Source of the DNA: Verrucomicrobia bacterium UBA1731
GTDB taxonomy: Bacteria > Verrucomicrobiota > Kiritimatiellia > RFP12 > UBA1067
Reading direction: 5' to 3'
NCBI GenBank assembly: GCA_002317575.1
Contig: DCIH01000044.1
Span: forward strand, 300 to 15,016
Length of the DNA stretch: 14,717 nt
The stretch's first letter is position 1. The number at the start of each line of letters is the position of its first letter. The notes beneath the pieces are model-generated. The model made no database searches and was not told the origin of the DNA. It was given only the letters and a program-made list of their open reading frames with translations. The position numbers and the translations under genes are program-made. Below, piece by piece: positions 8,113-14,717 of the stretch.

Positions 8113-9797
8113 TTGCGCACATCCTCCGTTTCGCCGAAAAAGCGCTTCAGCACGTTGTAGACGCGCGGCGCCACCGTGGTGCCGCCGAATTCGCCGTGCT
8201 CCACCACCATCGCCATGGCGATTTCAGGATCATCGAATGGCGCGAAGACGATGAACCATGTGTTCTTGTAGCGTCCCGCTCCCGACGACTTTTCGGCGGA
8301 ACCGGTTTTACCGCCGGCATCGACGGCGAGCCGGCGGCGTTTGCCGCCCACGAGGGGATGGAACGCCTTGCGCGCACTGCCGGCGTCGAGCACGTCCTTC
8401 ATGCCCTGACGGACGAGGGCGAGGTTCTCCGGCTTCACGTCCAGCGTGCACGCGGGCCCGGGAGGTTGCGGCGAGGCGTGCAGAAACGGCTTGAGAACGC
8501 GGCCGCCGTTGCCGAGCGCCGCGGCCACCACGGCCATCTGGAGGGGTGTCACGAGGAGGGGACCTTGACCCATGGCGCTCTGGAAGGACCACGGCTCGAG
8601 GTTGCCAGGCGCTTCGCCGTTGAGGTCGACGCCTGTTTTCGTCCCAAGTCCGAACCGACGCGCCATCTCCAGAACGGCGTCTCCGCCCGCGGCCACGCCG
8701 AGCTGGAGGAAGAACGGGTTGCAGCTTTCGCGGATCGCTTCGCGGAGGATGAGCGGACCGTGCCCCCAGCGGGCGGTGCATTTCGTCTTCATGTACGCGC
8801 CTTCGCAGGATAGCACGGTGTTCGGGTTCCAGCCGTTCTCGAGGGCTGCGAGCGCGGTGATCGGCTTGAATGTGGAGCCCGGGGCATATGTGCCGGAGAC
8901 GGCCTTGTTGAATTCCGGCTGTCCGGCCTGGTAGCGGTTCGGGTCGAACGTGGGCGACGAGGCCATGGCGCGTACGGCGCCCGTGCGCGCGTCCAGTACG
9001 ACGCCGGCGCCCGTGACGCCGGCCAGCTCGCGTTCGAGCGCGTGCTGCCATTCGGCGTCCAGCGTCGTCACGAGGTCCAGCCCGTCCACCGGCGCGCGCA
9101 GGACTTCGCTGTCAACGGCGAATCCGCGCGCGTTCACGCGCACTTTCGTTTCGCCCGAGACGCCCGTCAGGTAGCGGTTGTAGTACGCTTCGAGGCCGGC
9201 GCGTCCCGTGGTTTCCTTGTCGAAATAATGGATCTTCTGGTCGCCCGTTTCGGCGCTGGGGCGTTCGCGGCCGACATGCCCGATCACATGCGCGGCCAGC
9301 GTGCCGAAGGGATAGTCGCGCACGGCGCACACCTCGGTCGAGAACGCGGGGAATTCGTCGTGCCGTTCCTCGATGCGGGCGAAACGCATTTCGTCGAGTC
9401 CCTCGTGGACGGTGAGGGGCATGGCGCTTTCGCGTTTCAGGTGACGCGCGATCCTTTCCGCGGTGACGCGGTTCGGTACATCGATCAGGTTCGTCGCTCG
9501 GCCGATTTCGCGTTCCGTGGCGCGCACGGCGTTGGCGCGCGACGCGGGTCTGATCGCCTCGAGATGGCACACGAGATCGCGGCGGATGCGCTCGCCTGCC
9601 AGGACGCGTCCCTTGCGGTCGAGGATCCGGCCGCGGTTCCCGGGCGTCTGCACGATGCGCGTCGATTGCGCGCCGAAGTCCTGCAGCGATTCGCCAACCT
9701 CCACGACCTGCACCTGGTAAAGGCGCACGACGAGCGCCGTGAAGCCGGCCGCGAAGACGGCGGCGACGAGCGCGATGAATCTGGCAGAGCACTTCAT
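8109..9797 (-). CDS. mrdA: Penicillin-binding protein 2 (elongation transpeptidase)
   Basis: A 562-residue class B penicillin-binding protein that cross-links new peptidoglycan in the elongasome with RodA. It has an N-terminal membrane anchor (about 5-25), then a pedestal/dimerisation region starting with NRGRILDRKGRVLA. The transpeptidase domain carries all three catalytic motifs: Ser308-Thr-Phe-Lys311 (APGSTFKPITAL), Ser358-Cys-Asn360 (RESCNPFF) and Lys497-Thr-Gly (GGKTGSAE). It is somewhat shorter than the E. coli protein (633). I placed the start at ATG 9797, which overlaps the mreD stop as ATGA. The open frame extends further upstream, but that part is Arg/Pro-rich, overlaps mreD and would spoil the membrane anchor. 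Confidence 0.95.
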   Translation of the reverse strand: MKCSARFIALVAAVFAAGFTALVVRLYQVQVVEVGESLQDFGAQSTRIVQTPGNRGRILDRKGRVLAGERIRRDLVCHLEAIRPASRANAVRATEREIGRATNLIDVPNRVTAERIARHLKRESAMPLTVHEGLDEMRFARIEERHDEFPAFSTEVCAVRDYPFGTLAAHVIGHVGRERPSAETGDQKIHYFDKETTGRAGLEAYYNRYLTGVSGETKVRVNARGFAVDSEVLRAPVDGLDLVTTLDAEWQHALERELAGVTGAGVVLDARTGAVRAMASSPTFDPNRYQAGQPEFNKAVSGTYAPGSTFKPITALAALENGWNPNTVLSCEGAYMKTKCTARWGHGPLILREAIRESCNPFFLQLGVAAGGDAVLEMARRFGLGTKTGVDLNGEAPGNLEPWSFQSAMGQGPLLVTPLQMAVVAAALGNGGRVLKPFLHASPQPPGPACTLDVKPENLALVRQGMKDVLDAGSARKAFHPLVGGKRRRLAVDAGGKTGSAEKSSGAGRYKNTWFIVFAPFDDPEIAMAMVVEHGEFGGTTVAPRVYNVLKRFFGETEDVRK

Positions 9798-10246
9798 CCG
9801 CGCGGCTCCTCGCCGGATTGGCGGCGGTCGAGTCCCGCATGGCGGCGGACGAACGGCACGAGAACGCCGTAGACGGCTCCCGCCGGAACCGCCAGCGTCG
9901 CGGCGGCGAACGGCGCCGCCGGAAGCGGCACATCCGCCCCCCACGCATAGCACCACACCACATGGCAGAACGCGAGCGGCGGCAATGCGGCGACGGTCGG
10001 CACGGGCCATGTGCGAAGCGCGAGGCCGGCGGCCGCGAAAAAGAGGACGGAACAGCCGAACGGCGTGAAGCCGAGCGCGTCCGCGAAGAATCCGGCCGCC
10101 AGCGCCGCCGGCGTCCCCGCGGCGCAGGCGAATGCCAGCAAGAAGGGGATCTTAGCGCCCCAAAGCGCCGGCGAGGCGTCCTGCAACGCGGCCGATGCGA
10201 CCAGCCCGAGCAAAAGGGCCGCTGTTCTGGCGACTTCAGTTTTCAC
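9794..10246 (-). CDS. mreD: Rod-shape-determining membrane protein MreD
   Basis: A 150-residue, strongly hydrophobic protein with about five membrane segments (for example AALLLGLVASAAL and GAVYGVLVPFVRR at the end). MreD is poorly conserved in sequence, so the assignment rests on size, membrane topology and its fixed position between mreC and PBP2. It is an inner-membrane partner of MreC in the elongasome. The start is taken as GTG 10246 (VKTEVARTAALLL), 11 bases inside the mreC 3' end. The frame is open a little further upstream, but that part is not hydrophobic and overlaps mreC more deeply. Its stop overlaps the PBP2 start (ATGA). Confidence 0.85.
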   Translation of the reverse strand: MKTEVARTAALLLGLVASAALQDASPALWGAKIPFLLAFACAAGTPAALAAGFFADALGFTPFGCSVLFFAAAGLALRTWPVPTVAALPPLAFCHVVWCYAWGADVPLPAAPFAAATLAVPAGAVYGVLVPFVRRHAGLDRRQSGEEPRG

Positions 10247-11057
10247 GGCGGATGAACACGTCTTCAAGCGCGGGGAAGTCCACGGCCGGCACAACCTTCC
10301 CCGTGCGCTCGAGTCGGGTTTCGTCCTCGCGCGTCTCGTCCGTCAAAAAACCGACCGTGAGCCCGCGCGGGAAGACCCCGCCCAGACCCGATGTGACGAT
10401 TTTGGCCCGTGGAGGCAAGACGAGATCGCGTTTGAGATGTTGGACGCGAAGAGGGTTTACGACATAAAGGACGGAGAGATCGGCCGACGCGACGGTTTCG
10501 GCGCCGCCGCCGGAGAGGATGCCGAACACGGCGCCGTGTTCACCGCCGGGCGTTTCCACTTGGACGGATACGCGGCACTCGGGATCCGTGATGAACGTGA
10601 CGACGGCCGTGTGGGGCGAAACCTGCGAGACGCGCCCGACCAGACCTTCTGGCGCGGCGACGGCCGCACCCGGGGTCACGCCGTCAAGCGACCCGCGGCC
10701 GACGCGTACGCGGTTGCGGACGCCCATGACGCCGCCGCGCGAGAGCACTGGCGCGGAAATCCAGTCCCGCGGCGCTTCGGCGGGGGGCTTTGCGGATGTC
10801 AGGGAGAAAAGCGCCATCTTGAGCGCGTCGTTTTCGCGCCGGAGGCTGGCGTTCGCGACGGCGTAGTTCTGCCGCCGCCACAGGGTGCGGAGACGGAGGT
10901 TGACATTGCGCTGCCACCAGGTGCCCGCGCGTTCTGCGGGATAGACGGCTTCCGCGGCGAGCGCGTGTCCGCCCGCAATCCAAAGCAACGCTGCGGCGGC
11001 CGCAAGGACGCCCAACGCAATCGCTGTTCCCGTTTTCTTCGTCAAGTCCTTCTCCAC
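10236..11057 (-). CDS. mreC: Rod-shape-determining protein MreC
   Basis: A protein of about 273 residues with an N-terminal membrane segment (about 11-34), a coiled-coil stretch (about 60-87, RRQNYAVANASLRRENDALK) and a beta-rich periplasmic region. That region includes GVTPGAAVAAPEGLVGRVSQV and VVTFITDPECRVSV, both characteristic of MreC. MreC bridges MreB/MreD to PBP2 and RodA in the periplasm. The start is uncertain. GTG 11057 opens the frame with no Shine-Dalgarno sequence before it, while TTG 11045 (start LTKKTG) has GGAG six bases upstream (GGAGAAGGACTTG). Either gives a normal protein. It follows mreB after a 28-base gap. Confidence 0.93.
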   Translation of the reverse strand: MEKDLTKKTGTAIALGVLAAAAALLWIAGGHALAAEAVYPAERAGTWWQRNVNLRLRTLWRRQNYAVANASLRRENDALKMALFSLTSAKPPAEAPRDWISAPVLSRGGVMGVRNRVRVGRGSLDGVTPGAAVAAPEGLVGRVSQVSPHTAVVTFITDPECRVSVQVETPGGEHGAVFGILSGGGAETVASADLSVLYVVNPLRVQHLKRDLVLPPRAKIVTSGLGGVFPRGLTVGFLTDETREDETRLERTGKVVPAVDFPALEDVFIRREN

Positions 11058-11085
11058 ATCCGCGGGGAAGGATCGCCGCCGACGA

Positions 11086-12132
11086 TCAATGCGTCTTGTT
11101 CTTCGCGAGGAAATCCAGCTGGCTCATCACGATGCCCGTGCCGTCCGCCACCGCCGAAAGCGGTTCGTCCGCCATCGTCACGGGAAGCCCGGTCTGCTGG
11201 GAGATGAGTTTGTCCAGGCCGCGCAGAAGCGAACTGCCGCCCGAGAGCACGATGCCGCGGTCGACCAAGTCGGCCGACAGTTCCGGTTCGCAGTTCCCGA
11301 GCGTCACTTTCACGGCGTCCACGATCTGGGAGACCGTGTCCTGAAGCGCGTCCCTGATTTCCTCGGAGGTGATTGTCATCACTTTCGGCAATCCCGCCAC
11401 GATGTCGCGCCCGCTGATTTCCATGGTCTTTTCCTCTTCCATGGGAAACGCGGACCCGATTTCCTTCTTGATTCTTTCCGCCGTGCGCTCGCCAATCAGC
11501 AGATTGTACACGCGATGCACGTACTTCCGGATGCTTTCGTCCATCGCGTCGCCCGCCGCGCTGACGCTACGGGAGTGCACGATGCCGGCCAGCGAAATGA
11601 TGGCCACTTCGCATGTGCCGCCGCCGATGTCCACGATCATGGAACCCGCGGGCTCGGACACGGGAAGCCCCACGCCGATCGCCGCCGCCATCGGTTCCTC
11701 GACCAAAAACACTTCGCCGGCGCCCGCGTTGTGCGCGGCGTCTTCGATCGCGCGCTTGGACACCTCGGTGATGCCGCTCGGAACGGCCACCACGACGCGC
11801 GGACGGTTCCAGCGCGGACGGCTGCCCGATTTGATGAAACGGCGCGGGCACGCCTTGTCGATGAAATACTTGAGCATCGCCTCGGTGACATCGAAATCGG
11901 CAATCACGCCGGATTTCATCGGCCGGCTCGCCATGATGTTCGCCGGCGTTTTGCCGAGCATGGCGCGTGCCTCGCTGCCCACGGCGAGCACGTTTTTGGT
12001 GCCAACCTGGATGGCGACGACGGAGGGCTCGCGCAGGACGATGCCGCGGTCCTTCACATACACAAGCGAGTTGGCAGTGCCGAGATCGATGCCGATGTCG
12101 GTCGAGAACAGACTTGAAAGTTTTGAAAACAT
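11086..12132 (-). CDS. mreB: Actin-like rod-shape protein MreB
   Basis: A 348-residue bacterial actin that forms membrane-bound filaments steering peptidoglycan synthesis. The N-terminus MFSKLSSLFSTDIGIDLGTAN has the family's short amphipathic lead and phosphate-1 loop (Asp16-Asn21). Phosphate-2 is DIGGGT (168-173), followed by CEVAIISL, where most MreB proteins have TEVAVISL. The adenosine motif is VLSGGSSLLRG (from about 295). Length matches the family (about 347). ATG 12132 fits the conserved N-terminus; an in-frame TTG at 12168 would add an atypical leader (MPFARVYNTLSR) and run through the likely promoter. It is the first gene of the operon. Confidence 0.97.
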   Translation of the reverse strand: MFSKLSSLFSTDIGIDLGTANSLVYVKDRGIVLREPSVVAIQVGTKNVLAVGSEARAMLGKTPANIMASRPMKSGVIADFDVTEAMLKYFIDKACPRRFIKSGSRPRWNRPRVVVAVPSGITEVSKRAIEDAAHNAGAGEVFLVEEPMAAAIGVGLPVSEPAGSMIVDIGGGTCEVAIISLAGIVHSRSVSAAGDAMDESIRKYVHRVYNLLIGERTAERIKKEIGSAFPMEEEKTMEISGRDIVAGLPKVMTITSEEIRDALQDTVSQIVDAVKVTLGNCEPELSADLVDRGIVLSGGSSLLRGLDKLISQQTGLPVTMADEPLSAVADGTGIVMSQLDFLAKNKTH

Positions 12133-12144
12133 GCGTGACAGTGT

Positions 12145-12150
12145 ATTATA
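12145..12150 (-). promoter_or_regulatory. Candidate -10 box of the mre operon
   Basis: Read on the minus strand, bases 12150-12145 are TATAAT, a perfect -10 hexamer in a GC-rich setting. No good -35 lies at 16-18 bases: the hexamer at 17 bases spacing is AGCGCT, and a TTGCCT lies only 12 bases upstream. The predicted start site is about 12138, only some six bases before the mreB ATG, with no Shine-Dalgarno sequence between. Confidence 0.5.
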
Positions 12151-12277
12151 AACGCGCGCGAAAGGCAAGCGCTTTTTTCACATGCGGATCCTCAAAGGCC
12201 GACGCACAAGATTTCACCGCCATTAAATCAATTCCGGGCTCCGGGAATTTTCCGTTTGTATTTCTTTCATTTTTTTC

Positions 12278-12306
12278 TTCACGTGCGGGTCGCAACGTGG
12301 TATCAT
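12278..12306 (+). promoter_or_regulatory. Candidate porin promoter
   Basis: TTCACG (12278-12283, four of six matches to TTGACA) and TATCAT (12301-12306, five of six matches to TATAAT) are separated by 17 bases. A T-rich tract lies directly upstream. The start site would fall near 12313, giving a leader of about 49 bases with a weak AAGG (12352-12355) six bases before the ATG at 12362. Confidence 0.55.
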
Positions 12307-12361
12307 AACCGCTCATTTTCGGAAAGAAGTCTTTTCGAAAGCCAACAACGCAAGGCAAACA

Positions 12362-13873
12362 ATGAAAAAAGTGCTCATAGCGCTCGTCGCTGCGACGAGC
12401 TTTGCGGCGGCCATCGAGGCCGCGCCCACGGATACGGTCACCCAGGCCGATCTCCAGGCGATTCTCAAACGCATCAGCCAGCTCGAGGCCGAAAACAAGG
12501 CCCAGGCCGCCAGGATCGCCGAACTCGAAGACCGCCAGGTCGTCGTCACGGCGACGGCGCCGGAAATCAGGCCCGTTGGCTTCGCCGCCCGCGGCATGGA
12601 CGAGGGCACCACCACGAACGGGACGGGCCGCATTTGGGAAACGGCCAATGGTCAGAAATTCTACCTGGCCGACAAGGCGGCCGGCATCTTCCAGCCGCTC
12701 ACCGAATCGGGTCTCACATTCCAGCCCTACGGCTACCTCGTGCTCGAGGGCGTCTACAACTCCGAATACACGGCATCCCCGATGTACACCGACTGGGTGT
12801 CCAAAAAGCGCCCGAACCACAGCGGCGAGACATCCACGCTCAGCGTGAATGACTCGATCCTCGGCTTCAACTTCGGTACGCCGGAGCTGTACAACGGCTG
12901 GAAGTTCACGGGCAAGTTCGAGTTCGACCTTGCCGGCGACGACGCCAACCACACCGATTTCCACGTGCGTCACCTTTGGTGGGCGATGGATCACGAGGAA
13001 ACGGGCTGGCAGATCCTCTTCGGCCAAACCTGGCACCTCTGGAAGATGGTCACGCCGAACGAAATCGACGGCGCGTGGATGGAAAACACGGGCCATCCGT
13101 ACCGCCGCAGCCCGCAGATTCGCGTCACCAAGAAGTGGAATTGGGACGATTCCTCGCTCGAAGCGCGCGTGGGTATCGTCAAGAACGGCCCCGGCATGGG
13201 CGGCGACCGCGACGATGATGGCGTCCAGAACAACGAGCAGAGTTCTTGGTGTCTCTTTGAAGGCGCTTTGGTGTATGATCACAAGGCGTTTTGGGAAGAG
13301 GAAGACCGCCGCTGGCTCGTCGGCATCGGCGGCATGTATGGTCGCGACAAGAGTCGCCGTCCTACGGCTCGTGGTGAGTTCAATGGGCCGGAGGACGAGT
13401 ATGACAGCGATCTGGTCATGATCGCCGCCGCGATTCCGTTCCTTGAGAAGTTTACGCTCACGGGCCAGGTCTTCGCGGGTGAGAACCTGGGCGGCGTGCA
13501 GGCCGGCATCGGTCAGACGGTCGGATTTGACCGATACGGCGAGAAGGGGCGTGAGGTTTCGACCGTGGGCGGCTTCGTTGACCTCCGTTACGATTTGAAC
13601 GAGACATGGGCGTTCGCGGTCGGCTACGGCTTTGACGATCCGACCGACTCCGACGTGAACCGCTACGAGTACGCCGGCGACGGCGAGTGGGATCACCTCG
13701 GCCGCACCTTCAACAGCCGCACATACGTGGATGCGTTCTACCAGTTCAACGCGAATCTCCACTTCGGTCTCGAGTACGCATATCTGACCACGGATTATGT
13801 GAACGAAGGCGGAAGCGGCGACAACAGCGCCGATGACCACCGCTTCCAGTTCACGGTGTACTACGACTTCTAA
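12362..13873 (+). CDS. Outer-membrane porin with N-terminal coiled coil (DcaP-like)
   Basis: A 503-residue secreted beta-barrel protein. A signal peptide (MKKVLIALVAATSFAAAIEA, about 1-20) is followed by a short coiled coil (about 27-58, LKRISQLEAENKAQAARIAELE), a linker, and a barrel beginning near FQPYGYLVLEGVYNSE. The mature protein ends in YYDF, the C-terminal aromatic recognised by the BAM complex. The order 'coiled coil, GYLVLEGVY strand, GFNFGTP, KFEFDLAG, HLWWAMD, ILFGQTWHLW' resembles DcaP-type trimeric porins, in which the coiled coil supports trimer formation. The substrate is unknown, although acidic loop stretches (DRDDDGV, NGPEDEYDSD) suggest selectivity or ion binding. It is transcribed alone from its own promoter. 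The family name is an inference from pattern. Confidence 0.85.
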   Translation: MKKVLIALVAATSFAAAIEAAPTDTVTQADLQAILKRISQLEAENKAQAARIAELEDRQVVVTATAPEIRPVGFAARGMDEGTTTNGTGRIWETANGQKFYLADKAAGIFQPLTESGLTFQPYGYLVLEGVYNSEYTASPMYTDWVSKKRPNHSGETSTLSVNDSILGFNFGTPELYNGWKFTGKFEFDLAGDDANHTDFHVRHLWWAMDHEETGWQILFGQTWHLWKMVTPNEIDGAWMENTGHPYRRSPQIRVTKKWNWDDSSLEARVGIVKNGPGMGGDRDDDGVQNNEQSSWCLFEGALVYDHKAFWEEEDRRWLVGIGGMYGRDKSRRPTARGEFNGPEDEYDSDLVMIAAAIPFLEKFTLTGQVFAGENLGGVQAGIGQTVGFDRYGEKGREVSTVGGFVDLRYDLNETWAFAVGYGFDDPTDSDVNRYEYAGDGEWDHLGRTFNSRTYVDAFYQFNANLHFGLEYAYLTTDYVNEGGSGDNSADDHRFQFTVYYDF

Positions 13874-13925
13874 TCGGAAGTTGACGGTTCAAAAGGTCTG
13901 ATGTTGATGTCATAAGTCAACGTTG
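13874..13925 (+). repeat. TTGAC-rich inverted and direct repeats before the terminator
   Basis: GTTGAC (13880-13885) is complementary to GTCAAC (13916-13921), and TCAACGTTGA (13917-13926) is a perfect ten-base palindrome whose last base is the first base of the terminator stem. TTGACGG occurs at 13881-13887 and again at 13962-13968 after the hairpin. These could form alternative folds competing with the terminator, but a chance origin is possible. Confidence 0.35.
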
Positions 13926-13963
13926 AAAGTCAGGGGCTCCCGTGCGGGGCCTTTGACTTTTTT
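13926..13963 (+). terminator. Intrinsic terminator (or attenuator) after the porin gene
   Basis: AAAGTCAGG (13926-13934) and GGCTCC (13935-13940) pair with GGGGCC (13946-13951) and TTTGACTTT (13952-13960). The result is a 15-bp stem with three G-U wobbles and a five-base loop CGTGC. Six T residues (13958-13963) end it. It follows the porin stop by 52 bases. Because the next gene starts only 32 bases further on, it may also act as an attenuator for that gene. Confidence 0.85.
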
Positions 13964-13995
13964 GACGGCAAAACAGAAGAAGGTTCAGGGTTACG

Positions 13996-14717
13996 ATGGA
14001 GCAGAAGAGGGCGAGTTGGTCCGGGCAGTTGGCGTTCGTTTTGGCGGCGGCGGCTTCGGCGATCGGTTTGGGCAACCTGTGGCGGTTCCCGTATTTGGCC
14101 GCGCAGTACGGCGGCGGCACATTCATCGTGGTGTACCTTGGTTTGGTGATCACCCTCGGCTTCACGTTGATGGTGACGGAAATCGCCATCGGTCGCAAGA
14201 CGCAGCAGTCGCAGCTCACCGCGTATTCCAAGCTGCACGGGGCATGGGGCGTGATCGGTCTTTTGGCCACGGTGATTCCGCTCCTGATCACGCCGTACTA
14301 TTGCGTGATCGGCGGCTGGGTGCTCTATTACCTGAAGGCCTATTGCACGATGGCGCTGACGGGCGCCAACCTGATGGGCGAGGCGGCGGCGAATTCCGGC
14401 GATTTCTTCGGCGGGTTCATTTCCGCGCCGTTCGCGCCGTTCGGCTACGGCATGATCTTCGTCCTCGCGTGCGCGGGCGTCATCATACTCGGCGTCAAGA
14501 ACGGCATCGAGAAATCGAATCTCGTGATGATGCCGATCCTGTTCCTGATGGCGATCGCCATTTCGGTCTATGTCGTGTGCCTGCCCGGTTCCGGCGAGGG
14601 CCTCAAATACTATCTCGTTCCGAACATGGACTGCCTGCGCGATTCGCAGGGCGCGTTCTCCATCGCGCTTTTGGGCAAGACGATCCTCGGCGCCATGGGC
14701 CAGATGTTCTACTCGCT
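13996..14717 (+). CDS. Sodium:neurotransmitter symporter family (SNF/NSS) transporter, 3' truncated
   Basis: The first 240 codons of a LeuT-fold Na+-coupled transporter, cut by the right window edge. The N-terminus MEQKRASWSGQLAFVLA leads into the hallmark TM1 and TM1-2 region with AIGLGNLWRFPY and YGGGTF, where the unwound Gly-Leu-Gly-Asn forms part of the substrate and Na+ sites. TM2 (VITLGFTLMVTEIAIGR) and further helices follow, including PYYCVIGGWVLYYL and VIILGVKNGIEKSN. Bacterial members import amino acids with sodium; the substrate here is not readable. ATG 13996 has CAGGG six bases upstream as a weak ribosome binding site. There is no room for a separate promoter after the upstream hairpin, so co-transcription with the porin by read-through is possible. 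Confidence 0.93.
   Translation, partial: MEQKRASWSGQLAFVLAAAASAIGLGNLWRFPYLAAQYGGGTFIVVYLGLVITLGFTLMVTEIAIGRKTQQSQLTAYSKLHGAWGVIGLLATVIPLLITPYYCVIGGWVLYYLKAYCTMALTGANLMGEAAANSGDFFGGFISAPFAPFGYGMIFVLACAGVIILGVKNGIEKSNLVMMPILFLMAIAISVYVVCLPGSGEGLKYYLVPNMDCLRDSQGAFSIALLGKTILGAMGQMFYS

Larger units (their letters stand above)
12133..12361. other. Divergent regulatory region between mreB and the porin gene
   Basis: These 229 bases contain no gene I can support. They are clearly more AT-rich than the flanks. They hold the candidate -10 of mreB near the left end and the porin promoter (12278-12306). An inverted repeat AATTCC (12230-12235) / GGAATT (12244-12249) encloses CCGGG-type repeats. A pyrimidine/T-rich stretch (about 12254-12280) lies just upstream of the porin -35 and could act as an UP-like element. 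Confidence 0.6.

Noticed and set aside
5696..8160. Long plus-strand open frames opposite rng and rodA
   Set aside because: They are antisense to two genes with intact catalytic motifs and show only biased, low-information composition.
9798..10010. N-terminal extension of PBP2 into mreD
   Set aside because: The extra residues are Arg/Gly/Pro-rich out-of-frame mreD sequence; the normal PBP2 membrane anchor starts right after ATG 9797.
3000..12000. Impression that ACGT is under-used and ACAT/ATGT over-used (for example GAT-GTC preferred to GAC-GTC)
   Set aside because: Only a reading impression. Many ACGT sites do occur, and without a whole-genome tetranucleotide count it cannot be separated from codon preference.
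10011..12117. Plus-strand open frames opposite mreC and mreB
   Set aside because: Antisense shadows of strongly conserved genes; no ribosome binding site or domain.
12133..12168. N-terminal extension of mreB to the TTG at 12168
   Set aside because: The added residues (MPFARVYNTLSR) are not MreB-like, and the extension would include the TATAAT promoter element.
12230..12249. Inverted repeat AATTCC/GGAATT as a terminator
   Set aside because: The stem is only six base pairs and is not followed by a continuous T-run; no gene ends just before it. It is more likely part of the promoter region or chance.
12146..13840. 564-codon minus-strand frame opposite the porin gene, running into the mreB promoter region
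   Set aside because: The porin has a signal peptide, promoter and C-terminal Phe. The antisense product has no recognisable domain and would overlap the divergent promoters.

Overview
The window looks like core chromosome from a GC-rich, Gram-negative-type bacterium. It encodes an LptD-like outer-membrane assembly protein, a porin ending in Phe, and a rod-shape peptidoglycan elongation machine. The porin with an N-terminal coiled coil, the divergent LptD-like protein and the gene order fit the PVC superphylum (Verrucomicrobiota/Kiritimatiellota-like). That placement is inference from style, not a database match. I see no mobile element, CRISPR array, tRNA, rRNA or phage gene.

Layout. (1) Bases 1-254 hold the 3' end of an unrecognised gene, closed by a strong intrinsic terminator (283-327). 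(2) Bases 376-1782 (+) encode a soluble TPR-repeat protein behind an extended -10 promoter. (3) From 12132 down to 1844 on the minus strand runs one compact eight-gene cluster: mreB, mreC, mreD, PBP2 (mrdA), rodA (mrdB), an RNase G/E, an LptD-like protein and a class I/II aminotransferase. Neighbouring genes overlap or nearly touch, two of them with ATGA stop/start overlaps, so the cluster is almost certainly one operon. (4) Bases 12133-12361 are a divergent promoter region between mreB and an outer-membrane porin gene. (5) The porin (12362-13873, +) is followed by a terminator hairpin (13926-13963) and then by the start of a sodium:neurotransmitter-symporter-family gene (13996 onward), which runs off the window.

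How the genes work together. MreB filaments, MreC and MreD position the RodA glycosyltransferase and PBP2 transpeptidase for side-wall synthesis. RNase G is a classical mre neighbour. The LptD-like protein would insert lipopolysaccharide or a similar glycolipid into the outer membrane, so the operon joins wall elongation to outer-membrane growth. The aminotransferase at the end may serve amino-acid or wall-precursor metabolism, but its substrate cannot be read from the sequence. The porin and the Na+ symporter may form an outer/inner membrane uptake route.

I found no clearly new defence or mobile system. The points most worth checking are the extended mre operon with its LptD-like gene, the possibly leaderless mreB mRNA, and the hairpin between porin and symporter that leaves almost no room for a separate promoter.
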